DNA of 44,462 nt. It comes from Priapulus caudatus. Its lineage: Eukaryota; Priapulida; Priapulimorpha; Priapulimorphida; Priapulidae. The translations under genes were made by a program, and so were the position numbers. Below are positions 23,669 to 36,700 of the stretch, piece by piece (the first letter of the stretch is position 1; every line of letters starts with the position of its first letter). The notes beneath the pieces were generated by a model. The model was not told the DNA's origin, made no database searches, and worked only from the letters and a program-made list of their open reading frames with translations. The stretch spans positions 523,475 through 567,936 of the forward strand of contig NW_014577080.1 in the NCBI RefSeq assembly GCF_000485595.1. Direction: 5' to 3'.

Positions 23669-26350
23669 CACAGTCGGTAACGGCGACTGCTACGGTGGCT
23701 GTGACGTAGCCATAACATCAGGAGTGTATAATATAGTCAGGTCATATGCATGTTATCAAGATGTTATCAGGAATGTCTATATTATACACTCCTAAATGTG
23801 TCAGTGACATCCATGTAACACAACATGTGACTTCATGTCTGCACTGCAATTGTTCGTGTGTTAAGCGGGACGTGGGAACCGTGTGGGGGAGGAGGAGGGG
23901 GATGAGATTCGCAGGAAGTCGCAGGAATATCTACGAATACTACAACACATACTATATTTTCCTGCACATTAAATCGTGAACAAGCAAGAAAAATTGAAAA
24001 AATTTAAATACCTTTCAACAAGCCTTACACCCTGCACTGCTACGCTGCTGCCACTTCGCTATACTACTGCTTACCTGCTGCTACTACTGCATGCCACAGT
24101 ATAGTACTAAATACTAGCTATAGTTGCTCCGTATTTTACGCGGGCGTATAGCTACTAACTACGTATATATTATGCGTATTCTAGAAAAAATTATTTGCAG
24201 GTTGGTAAGCTGGATTTTGATGCTGACGTTACAATAGAAATAGCAATACCAATAGCAATACCAATACAATGGCAATAAAAATAACAATAACAAATATATT
24301 TCGCGTGCGCGAGCTTCACAATCATGCATCGCAGCTCACTGTGGAGACAGTAACGTATATGACACCACGTATAATTTTAATTTGTTCTAACTTTTATCTC
24401 GCTGTCATCACTCGCATTCTTTTGTGTACGCGTGCATGTGTTTTTTTTTACAGTTTTTTCTCCTTTTAATAGTATTCAATTTAATGCTTTGAACGCGGAC
24501 TTGGTTTCTTTCGATACGGCTGCATGATTGAGCGATTCGTCACGCTACTGGGCACTAACACAAATTGAGAACGAATTTTTAAATGTCTTGCACGAGTTCA
24601 GAGTAGATACGACTGCATGCGTGTGTAAGCGTGTATGTAATCAATCGGGATTAACGTGTGTCTGTTACATCGGTTTTATTTGGGGGCATAATATTCGTTG
24701 CATGGCTTCGCGTATGGCTATCGTTGCTTATGCGCTCCAACAAAACAGAATCTTATATGAAATATTACGAAGTATATATACAAATCAATAATCTGGTCAT
24801 GTATAACCGTACGAGAATGAATAGATGGAATACACGCAGGCGCGCGCATGCACACAAATACACGCGCACGCGTGCGTGCAAATCGACGGACGAACGCACA
24901 CACGGACGCACGCGCACGGGCACACGCACACGACCACACACACACGCACACACACATACAACAACACAGCACACACACAACAACACACCCACACAACACA
25001 CGCCGCGCCGCCGAAGGCGCGCGCGCAACACAGACGATCAAATAGTTGCCTGAAATTAAGATTTACTCCTGGAACGTAATGGTTTATTGTGTTAGTTTAG
25101 GAGTGTTCGTGATATTTTATAACTGGAAGCTTTGCATAGCGCTGGTGAGACAAAAATGGTCACAATTCTTGCGCTGAATTCACCGGTTTTCCCAGCACTG
25201 CATCTCAGCTCGTTAAGAAAAAGGCTAGCATCTCCATAATCCTAGGCCCACCAAGAACGCAAAAGCCATGAAAGCGAACTGAGAATAGCATTCGACTCGT
25301 CGATAAAATTCGAACCTGCAGTCGGGCAACGAAAAAAATTATACCGATGGAATTCATACTTGTAACTTCTTATAGCAGCAATCATATCAATTTGAATCTG
25401 GTCTCTATTTTTTCTACCTGTCATTTCTTCTGCTTATTGGCGCCATCGTGCATGGCATGCTCGGCTTTCGTAATTGCTGAGATACGGGTACTATAAGGAG
25501 GCCATAATACTATATTTTTTCATACTAACATACAGATATGTATACTGTACGAAGACCGTTAGACTTACTTGTTATATCATTTAATCATGAATTTAATTAA
25601 TAATAGATTTAGTTGGGAATAAAACTTCAAGGTCGACACGTCGGTCCAACACAGAAAAAGCGCACACTTTTACATTTCCGTCGTAGATCAGTACACGGAC
25701 CACGTCGAGCAGATATATTGTTCCTAGTTCACAAATGGCAGTGACGGGATTCGCGTAATATAATTTATTTGAGCGTAAATCAGGGAAGCCATATTTACCC
25801 ATATATGCATGTTTTGCGAGTTTCGGCAGCACGCGAGCGAAAGTCATGCGTGACTATATTGCGCTGCCAGTGTAACACTCGCCGCGTCTGTGCAAGAAGC
25901 TCAAAAAATGATCATCTGGCGCGACTATCGATGTTGGCAATTATGATATGTACGCCTCCTCCCTCACATATAATCTCCCCGTGCCAGTTATTTTGGGTGG
26001 TAGGGTGCGTATCGAAAATTTGATCCGCCGCTTTGCAGGCTCAAATAGAATCGATATAACGGTACCATTGAAACGCAAAGTGTGTATTGCCGTTTGTACA
26101 AACCACGGCATCTCATACATACACGACACCCACTGCGAGCGCGGCCACACGCAGCACGCAATACACTCCGCGACGCACACACCATCCAGTGCAACTACAA
26201 ACAACCGAACACATCACGCACGCGCACGCACGCGCGCCACAACACGCACACACACACCTATAGTACACAACACACACACACACACACCACGCACGCACGC
26301 ACCACTGCACGGCAACCCGCCATACGCCAACCACACCACCACTATTATAC
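23669..26350 (+). repeat. Duplicated segment S1, second copy
   Basis: Collinear with 7865-10480 from CACAGTCGGTAACGGCGACT onwards, with scattered indels in both directions. It includes hairpin 2 (23720-23793) and the CA-rich tract (about 24845-25005). It ends in CA-type repeats that pass into TACA repeats. Confidence 0.9.
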
Positions 26351-27655
26351 AGAAACATACATACATACATACACTACATACATCATACATACATCCATAC
26401 ATACACATCATTTCAAACACAACATACATACAATACATCCATCCATACAGCATGCAATGCACTGCATGCATGCATGCGTGCGTCGAGGCGGTGCGTTCGT
26501 GTGCGTGCGTGCGCTGCTGCGTCGCGTGCGTCAGTTGCGTGCGTGGCGGCGTGCCGAGCATCCGTGGCCGTCGCTGCAGTGCGGCAGTGCTGCTGCGTGC
26601 GTGCGTACGTACGTACGTACGTACGTACGTAAACATACATACATACATAACCATACATAATCTAACATACATACATACACTACATTCATACCATACATAC
26701 ACATCACAATACATACATACATAGTCATACATACATACATACATACATACCTAACACCCATACATACATACATAATAACATACATACATACATCACAACA
26801 TAATCACATAAATCACCATACATCCATAATTACATACATATAATACATACCCATACATACATACAGATACATACATACATGACAACTACATACATACATA
26901 CTACATACATACATAATACACTACATACTACATACATACATACATACATACATACATACATACATACATACATACAACATACATACATACATACCATACA
27001 TACATACATACAATCATACATACATACAATACAACATGCATAGCCATGCTGCATGCATGCAGCCATACCATACATACATACATACATACATTAACATACA
27101 TACATACATACATACATACACTACATGACAGTACAATAGATAATAACATACATCACACTACACTACATACATGCTTGCATACATACCAAACAATACAGCA
27201 CATAGAATAACATAGCATACATACATACAATACATACATACCATAGCATATGCAATACATACATAGATACATACATACAGTACATACATACATTAATATA
27301 TACAATACATACATTACTACAATACCATACATACATACAAACATACTATACATAACATACATACATACATACATACTTACATACATACATACATACATAC
27401 ATTACTACAATACTACATACAAACTACATTTAGCCATAACCCACTATCATACATACATACATACATATCTATACATTACATAAATACATACATACGATAC
27501 TAGTACATTAACATAGCATCATACATACACAACATACAAGGGGTTACATAACAGACATACACTACAATACATTCATTACATACATACAAATAATGAGCAG
27601 TACATAATACATACATAAATACGATACATACATACATACATCTGACATAGTCAGT
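26350..27655. repeat. (TACA)n array before version C
   Basis: About 1.3 kb of degenerate TACA/CATA repeats. It is interrupted at about 26453-26632 by a GC-rich GTGC stretch ending in (ACGT)n. The array ends near 27650 in unique sequence. Confidence 0.93.
26453..26632. repeat. GTGC/ACGT-rich insertion in the TACA array
   Basis: About 180 bases of GCGTGC-type units with a terminal run of ACGT tetramers, embedded in the TACA array. It may be a local composition shift of the microsatellite or a separate insertion. No element ends were identified. Confidence 0.6.
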
Positions 27656-30612
27656 GAGCCTACATACCACACGCCGCACGTTGCCACTTCTATGCCACCG
27701 CCCTGATATACACCACACCGGACGAGCAAGCTCACAGTCTACCCACAGCTTGATATTAACGGAAAGTTCTGTTGCACCGATCCCACGACGACTGCACACA
27801 GCTTGTCGCCGGTGACAGATGCCCAGTACAGTGTGTGCAACAGTTCACTTCGTCAGGCAAGTAATACTATTTAATCATCAAACAACGATGTCAGCCTAGC
27901 CGGACACAAGCGTAATGCGGCCATTCAGAGAAGCTGAGCAAACATCGAGACAAGCATGGATTCCCTACTTAGTGCTCAGCGGCATCAACAGGCAATCAAG
28001 CTTAACCACGCATAATGGACAGAGACCGAGACAACAACACGAGAAAAAAGCAAACTGACTCTGTAGAATAGAATTCGTGAGTACAATATCGTTCTTTCGC
28101 GGCTGGCCAACGCTGCCATCATGCAGAAAAACACATATAACTCCAGACAAAAAATATATCCGCGCACCCATGAACTCGTAAGTCAGACAAGTTCTTGAAT
28201 ATGCAGGAGGCCACAAAAGCGCCATTTTTAGAGCTTCAGTTATAAACTAAGCGACTCATAATAAAAGCTTAGTCATGTCCCTTTCCTGAATATCTACAGA
28301 CGACGCTTCCAACGCTCTAAGCCTTCCTGCTAGATAAGCGCAATAAAAACACATACTCTCGATTGGTTTGCCACGAAGCGAGTATAAAATTGAACGCTAC
28401 CTATATCTAGGCGCATGTGAATGAATGCAAGGTCGATCCACATTTCTGCATCCATCTCGTCCGACATGGAGGAGGCTGGAGGCTGGAGCGTGTGTGCGTG
28501 TTCAGCGCATCGTAGATAGCGTGCGCTGCCGCATGCTGAGCACACGTTCGCGCAGTGACAGTGCGCGTGCGTGCGTCGTGTGCCCGCGCGTCAAGTATGG
28601 TGGCGGCGTGTGGGTGCACGTGCGATGTAACGGGTGTACGCGGCGCATGTCAGACGCACCGAAGCGCGCACTTAAATCGGTGCGCTGCGTCTGCTCGGCG
28701 TGCGTGCGCCTGTGCGTGCAATGCGTTGTGGTGCGGCGTGCGTCTGTGCGTGACTCGTGCCTGCGTGCGTGCGTGCGTGCGTGCGTGGTGCGTGCGTGCG
28801 TGTTGTGCGTCATGCGGCGTGCGTGCGGCGTGTGCGTGCGTGGGCGTGCTGTCTGTGCGGCGTGCGTGCGTGCGTCTATGCGATGGCGTGCCGTGCGGCA
28901 GTGACGGAGATGGTAGCTCTAAAGCGCACGCATGGATCATTCGATGGCAGCCCCGGACGGCGCTCGTTCACTCTCATATAGTTAGATATTGAGGATCTCC
29001 CTCATATTTGCCTATATGTTCTGCAACTAAAACAATAGGGACGAAACATCAAACCGTCGCATTGCGAGATAAAATACAATTTTATGGTACTATAACATGT
29101 AGATCCCGTTACATAAAACGTGGCTACCTAAATCTTAAACATGAATCATCACGAATGAGTGAGTTAATTTTAAAATTAAAAATTTACAAACTGTTACGTT
29201 GCCTGCATAGATGCCATCATTGTGGAATGCAGCTACATTCAACAGAGGAAGCTATATATATAATATATATATAATTACTATATAAATATATAATATATTA
29301 TGAGTTTATATATATATATGAAGCTGCACTGGTCTATAATATTGTTACGTGTGAGCAATGCACACGGGGTAGATACGCTGTACACCTGCAAAATCTGTCT
29401 TTGATGTGCGCCGTGTCTGGGCCCTCGAGGTTATTTGACATTCACAGCATTGCTATGCAACATTGCTCGCGAATATTTTTAGTGTTTCGTGTGAAAAGCG
29501 AATGACGAGTGTGCTAACGATCGAGCTGGCAGTGGGGCGTGTGCGAACCGAGAGAAAGGCATTAAGAAACACGCTTCTGATCTCTCGAAACATATTAATA
29601 ATGTGCGCTGCATCTTAATCGAGATCTTGGCTTCTGAAGCAACGCTTATAACAATTGATTACCTCCGTCCCATTATTAAAACACGCAGTTGTATACGCGA
29701 TAATTTTTCTTCCAGAAAATGCATAAGTACTAGCTTAAAACGGACGATCTGCGTACTTGATCAAGCATGCCTCTCGCGGCTTCTTGCAGTTTCTCGGTGC
29801 ATATAGGATCCTGTAGGCTTAGAAGTGCTTACGCTGTATCGTTGCTCTATAGTTCTATTAAACCGAACCACACTATTATGTAAATGGTATCGTGCGATGC
29901 ATTCCACATAATTGACTTAACGTATATTCATCATACGATGCAGGGCATAGCGATTCGTGACGGAGATCTCACATTCTTGATATAAATCGTGCACGTAATT
30001 GTAACTTGCGCAGATAAAGATTGCAATTATGATAGAAAGATGGTGTGGCGCTCATTCTATCCATACTCTTACCCCTCTATAATTTACACCGCAGCGTATT
30101 ATTCTTCAATTAAGTTCTCACAATTTTATTGACGCAAATTGATCGGCTTCTGACTATTAACTCCGTATTAAACGGGAAAGCGAGCATTGTGTCTAATATA
30201 TGTTTTGCAGTTAACGTAATATAAATCTTCTATATGCTACAATACAGAAAACATTGCGTACAGTGTCGGCACAGTCACAATAAATTGTGCGCGTGTAACG
30301 GTACAAAGGGCATTAAAGCTGTTTGTCGGCTATAATGCAACCATATTTACAGTTTCCAACATCACAAGAACGAGAAAACACATTAACCCTATTATTTGAA
30401 ACGTAACCGCGCCATCGCTCCACATCGCGTTTATAGCTCGATTCGAATGTTCGATTATTTATTTCGAATGCTGTTATACTGTCCAGCCACGCGCGAGCAG
30501 CGCTATACAAAAGATGGGATGCCACATTACCAGGCCTACATAAAATGCAAGAATTTACGAATAGTACGAATGCCCGTAAAAATGTCGCGCTGCCGCGTGT
30601 TTTTTTTTGCAG
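27656..30612 (+). other. Version C, 5' flank and intron before first recognised exon
   Basis: This is the C counterpart of versions A and B. Its first 1.5 kb diverges from both A and B at places where those two agree (for example after TTCACTTCGTCAG near 27856), suggesting the left edge of C is itself low quality. It includes GTGC-rich sequence (28560-28900) and an AT-rich patch (29250-29325). No exon was recognised; it is probably intron or 5' flank of the Ig-domain gene. Confidence 0.6.
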
Positions 30613-30768
30613 TTCCGCCACATTTTATTTCGTCTGAGAATACGCAGTCCGAGATTGAGGTGATGGAAGGAGCAAACGTGACGATGGAATGCGAGGCACG
30701 AGGTTTGCCTACCCCGAATATCACATGGCGCAGGGACGATGACAAGAAACTGAGTTTGGCCAGACCAG
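30613..30768 (+). CDS. Exon: Ig domain 2, first half
   Basis: The acceptor is a strong poly-T run ending GCAG; the donor is GTGAGT. With a G carried over from the missing upstream exon it reads [13 protein letters not shown], then [12 protein letters not shown], then [14 protein letters not shown]. This matches the start of Ig2 in Lachesin-type proteins: the VPP linker, the TQS segment, the first Cys of the disulphide and the core Trp. It contains two N-glycosylation sequons, NVT and NIT. The length is 156 nt, starting and ending in phase 1. A damaged duplicate is at 16502-16671. Confidence 0.88.
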
Positions 30769-33700
30769 GTGAGTTATCACAACCGACGGATAGCGTTAGC
30801 AGTTCGCGAACATGAACAAGGACTATTATCACAATTCCACCGCTATAATAAGGCATTTTCCTTAACGCAATATTCCTGGTTTCCGTCTATATAACATGCT
30901 CGTACTAAAACGATTTTCGTGTCTCGCTATCCACTATACCGCCTACTCAACCTATATATACTGTGGCATATCTCGAGTGTTTTGTTTTCTTGTCGGCAAT
31001 AGCGAAACTGACGGTTTCTTCTCAGACCACCTTTTGTCTGCTTACTACGCGAGTGGGAGTACTTGATAGCGGAATTTTTATAGAGAAATTCTTAATGAAA
31101 AGCAGCACGTACGTGCCACTTTACATGATACATAGCTTACGCTAGACGTCATAGCAATTGAGCTAGGTAGAGGTTGACGCCATGCAAACGATTAAATCTA
31201 CGATCAAACCATGCAAACGATCAAACGTTTTAATAATCTCGCTCACATTCATTAATTTCACAACCTCTTCATTCACGAAAGCAGTGATAAAATGCATGTT
31301 CACGTTTGTCCATCTTTATCGGGGAATGATATATCCAACAATCTAACTGCCAACGGCCATTCAGATTTAAATATTTAACGCCATTTCGGTTCGCACCTAA
31401 AACGCTACCTTTGGCATATACAGTCGATCTTGTAGTTAAATCTGACAGGCATTTTATATGTAGTCGATTTTCTGAGATGGATCGATCTGATCTTATACAG
31501 TTCTGTATGCTATTACTAACTACATCGACCCTGCGGAAAGAACACGCTTTATACGTGGAATACTATATAGTATGTAGGCGTGTTGCTGAAAAGCTTTCCG
31601 CGCACCAGAAGTCACAATGGCGGCTGACTATACCCAGTTAAATGCGAACTATTGAAAATGAGAGGAAGCGGAATCGTGTTCCATATAATACGTTACGATG
31701 AATTAGGCATTGTTAGTTACGCACGCACGCGCTCGTCGCAATGACTCACTGACGGACGTCATCAATATTAGACTGTGGGAAAAATTATTCAATTCCTTTT
31801 ATTCTTTACAAAGTCGCTAGAACTCGGCCATGTTGCTCTGCTCTCTCTCGTCGCCCGGTGTATGGGCAGTCGATGCGTAATCTTCGAATACATTCAGTCA
31901 CCGCATTCGCTTTAAACATAAGCAGAATTACAGTAATTGTATTTCTGTGCGTATAGCTGTGCGCAATTTACTGCCCGCAGAAGCGAGTACACTATACAAT
32001 CAGCCTGGCTCGAGACTGAAGTAAATTGGGCAGCGCGGTAATGGCAGACCGTGCTTGCGCACAGCCTCATGTAATAGCCGGTGTAATGTTATACGGATGA
32101 CTTTATCTTCGCATGAGGCAAAATAACTTCAAACAAACATTATTACGGTAAATTCATCCATTCGGTGATGGACCGATGATTGCGCGTAATAGGCGCAGCG
32201 ACGATAAAACATGGAGGAGTAGCCACCATGCGGTTATCGCGTGTGCGTGTATGTATACCAACAGTACCCGCGGGTTATATCGCGCGCGAAAGTCGTCATA
32301 AAAGAGCAGCCAGCGCGGCGGCCATGCCACCTACACGTACACGGACTGCGCGTGATAAGAGCGAGCTTATACGCGATCCGCCAGCTCATGATAAAATAAA
32401 GACGCTCTAGGCCGCTTTAATTTTGAAACGTCGAAAAACGCCGGTCAATACAATACACACGCGCGCGCGCGCACGCACGTACACACGAACACAGCATACC
32501 ACCCCGGCCAGCCAGTGCTCACGCCCGAGTGCTACAGCCAAAAAGCAATTCGCGCGTTAATGTGACCTTGAAGTTTGACCTGCTGGTTAATTGTTTCTTA
32601 GCGCCCAATTAACGAGACTTCGCACTTCATCTGCGCGAAAAAGAGTAACTATTAGATCCCGCGCGTGTAACGACAACTGCTACTTTTCTTTTCTCTTTCT
32701 CTCGCCTCACAACAACCACGCAGCTGTCTCGGCCGGCGGCAAGCGAATCGAGCTCTACAACGTACAGCGCATGGACGCCGGCAGCTACAATTGCATCGCT
32801 TCGAACCGCGTTCCTCCTCCACGCAGTCGCAGCATCATGCTCAGAGTTCAATGTAAGAAGCTTCGAGATGTAAGAGAGAAATCGTGCATATGTGCTTAAT
32901 GAAGTCTTTTCGCCGCGCGCACACGCGAGCGCCCGTCGTCTTTTTCAAGCAGCGACACGGGGATATCCGTTTCATAAAAAAGGTGATCTTGTGTGCGCGC
33001 GCGGGGAGGAGGTCGCGAGATTCTTAAGGGGAGAGGCTGCATAAAGACACGGCTTCTTTATCACTCAACGTTGGCGTCGTCGTGTTCTCCGTCGCTCATC
33101 GATTGCCAGTTTTAATTTAGTCGTTCATATGTGACTTGTAACGTAAGTGCGTATGCGCGCGCATGCGATGTGGCCTGTTTTGCGTGAAAGGCGCGCGTCT
33201 GCTTCAGATATTCCGTATGGCTATTGTGAGCCGGCGGATCTTTTTTTTGTGAAGAAAAACGATGCGCGTATAATCAGCACGCCCTAATTATGTGTGCACT
33301 AAATCAGCACCGTGCCGAAGCTTTCGTTTGTATACGCTGCTGCCGCGTTGCATGTTTTTTTCTCGCGTATATAAAAATTCCCTTTGTTATACCATTATCC
33401 GTAGATTCTCCGTCAATAATGCCGTCGCCGTCGCCGTTGCAAGGAGTTGTACTCGACAGAAATGTGACGATGAAGTGTCACACTGAGGCCTATCCGGCCG
33501 TGACAGACGGACAGTGGTTCAAAGACAATATCGCCATCGGAGACATCACGGACAGATACTTGCCAATTATCAGACCGCGCTCAGGTACAGCTACCCTGTA
33601 AATAGCTTATCGCAGCGCTGTGTCAATGTATATGCACGTCTGAAAGGCGATGGCCGAGGTGGGTGCATCACCGTAAAAGTCCTTTTGTTTATAGATTTTA

Positions 33701-36700
33701 GGTTGTCTGTAATGAGATGACAGCGATTCTATGATCATTTCCACTGCAGTATGCCACTTGTATACACAGCTGTGTTAACTTTTAATATTCGAGAAACTTC
33801 TAGTATTTTATGCGACTTAAAAGTAAAAAGTAAAAGTAAAAGTAAATTAAAAGTAGTGCGGCGCCACGCCATGTGTGCACTCTCCTTAAGCCATTATGTA
33901 GCTTGTTGTGTTGCGTTCTTTGCTAGATTTCTATGTAAGAACACGGTTTTTCTTTTCGGCGTTAAAGCAGAATATTCAAACACAATAACCAACATAACTT
34001 AATATTACGCTAACATCATTGTTTAGTTTGGTTGTTTTACTATTCAATATATGTAGTCCGTGGCGAATTGTTAACAGTTGATTGCGTGCCTATTTTCATT
34101 TTAACTAGTGTGCGTAACATTACCCTACCATGCATGCATTTCTGATGCATACATGAAGGCATGCAGGCCAACATACCCCGATACCATCATCCAATATGAA
34201 AGAATAGCTCGATTGTAACAGTCAAACCCGGCTACCCTGAGGCATTATCTACACATGCACGGGAAATTGACTTTCCCTAAATCTCAGTGCTGTGAGTGTT
34301 TGCCGTCAGTGGAATGTCCATTTTGTCAACTGGTCGGGGGTTCCATCTCCCGCACGTGCTTTCCTGCAGGGCAGGCTGGCAACACGAGAAATCACTGAGC
34401 GACGCCGTTTATTTGCCGTTGAGTGGTTCCAACTGGTTCATATCCTCATTTTATTCTTCAGAGCGCCTGAAAGCACTAAAAGAGTGTTCTTATGTCCGTA
34501 CGGGATGGGCCTTTATAAGTGATGGGAAAACGTACAGGCGTTATACTCACTTTGAATAGCATTTATCGATAGACTCGCGCAGTCTTCTGTGTCCTGTATC
34601 GCCTGGTGATTTTTGGCGGTTCTCTCTGTATTTCTATATCTGTCTATTCCCGAAAAATCTCACACATGTCATTATAAGTTACATCATTTTGATCGCGGGA
34701 TCTTTTACTCAGCATATACGCATTACATCTCTGATGAGAAACAGTAATGGCGTTCTCTACCCAGTAGTAATAGTATATAGCCGCCAGTCGATGTCAATTT
34801 GAGAAAAATATCGGAACATGTACGACTTGATTCCAAGTATGAATTGCATCCGTCATTGAAAATAAACCGATTTTAGAACAGTGTTAAGTGCAGATGTTTT
34901 GTAGTTGTGTACTTTCGTAGTGTGTGCTACGTTATGATTGCAAAATCGAACAACACCATTAAACATAAATAACCGTTTACGGCTCGTGTTAACATTACAA
35001 ACAATACAGTATGATGGGGGGAAACAACAGGGATAACCGAAATATTGGTTGTGTCAAATAATTGAATAAGGTTTTTCACAATGGCTGACGAATGGTCACG
35101 TGACACATATTCCAGTCATGTGATTTCTATTTTAGTATGCATGGCCCGCAATGAAATTTAATTACGCACAAGGATTGCTGTTAAAACAGCACAAACGCAA
35201 TTATTTACAATAATTATACAAAAAATGTTGTTGAATGCTTCGCAGGCAGCACAGCGGTGACACTGGAGCTGTTCATCATCAACGTGAGAAAGGAGGACAC
35301 GGGAGAGTACTCGTGCAAGGCGTCAAACATTGTCGGCTCCGTGGAGGCGCGCATTGACATTGACGGTATATACATATAGCATACATACATAGTTATAAGC
35401 AGTATATACCTGCAATACAGGCATACATACATACATACATACATACATACATACATACATACATACATACATACATACATACATACATACATACAAGGGA
35501 GGATGAGGAGAGGAAGACGGGGGAGGATGAGGAGGGGAAGACGGGGGAGGATGAGGAGAGGAAGACGGGGGAGGATGAGGAGGGGAAGACGAAGGAGGAT
35601 GAGGAGGGGAAGACTGGCGAGGATGAGGAGGTGAAGACGGGGGAGGATGAGGAGGACGAAGGCTGAGGAAGATGATGAGGTAGAGGCGGGGGAGGATGAA
35701 AAGGGCGGGCGGCGGGAGGGTGGCGAGAGGGTAGCGGTGAAGCAGCAAACAGACTGGGTTGGTGGCGGGTTGGTGGTGGCAGTGGATGGGAGAGAGGAGC
35801 AGATAGAAAGACGGTTGGGAGAAGAGCAGTAAGTACAGGGAGGAGGGTGAGGATGGCGCGTGGTGGCAGGAGCATGGGCACAGAACATGGGACCATGCAG
35901 CGAGTTCAGATAGAGAAGAGAAACCTCAATTGCTCCGTGCTAGGCATTAACGTCTCACGCGCGACCAGTGTTAAAGATTTTTACCGTTACTACTACTACT
36001 ACTGTTGCTGCTGCTGACCGAGGGTTTTACAACTGCCTATGCCAGCGTTAGATTTGCTTCTCAGCTTAAACGCTGCCACCCATAAATATTGCGACGCCGC
36101 TGCAGCCCCCTTTATAGTCGATTAAAACAAATTTCGTATTTAAATAAATAAATGAATAAATAAATAAATAAATAAATACATACATACATACATACATACA
36201 TACATACATACATACATACATACATACATGTGTACATATATAGTTATGTACCTGCAATGCATGCTTACATATATACATGCGTACGCACGTGCGTGTATAG
36301 CATAAATTCAGCTTGCGTGCGTACGTGAGTGAGTGCGTGCGTGCGTGCGTACGTGCGTGCATGCGTGAGTGCGTACGTGAGTGAGTGGATACATGCTGCT
36401 TGCTTACTTCTTTGTTCATTACCCCCCCCCCCACCCCATCCCCACACACACACACGCACTCTCATATTTTCTCTCGCTTTGTATTTCTCTCAATCCTTCT
36501 CTCACTCAATGCTTGTTCATTTTCACGTGCTGTTTCTTTTCTTCCCGATCGTCTGCTTTCTATTTCCTTAGTTATACTTCCCTATCTCTCTCGCTCTTTA
36601 TATCTAAATGTCTCTCTTAGGTGCGACTCTGCTCTTTCTCTCGTCCGTTGGCCCTAGACAGACAAACAGACAGACAAACTAGACAGACGCACACGAGCGC

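Noticed and set aside
26453-26632. Possible inverted copy of the GC-rich spacer at 13461-13578
   Set aside because: Both are GTGC/GCAC-rich, but by eye the order of shared words is not collinear, so similarity is probably compositional.
35214-35888. Pro/Ser-rich 224-codon antisense frame
   Set aside because: It covers the 24-bp minisatellite, the TACA run and the sense Ig3 exon; the openness comes from the repeat period.
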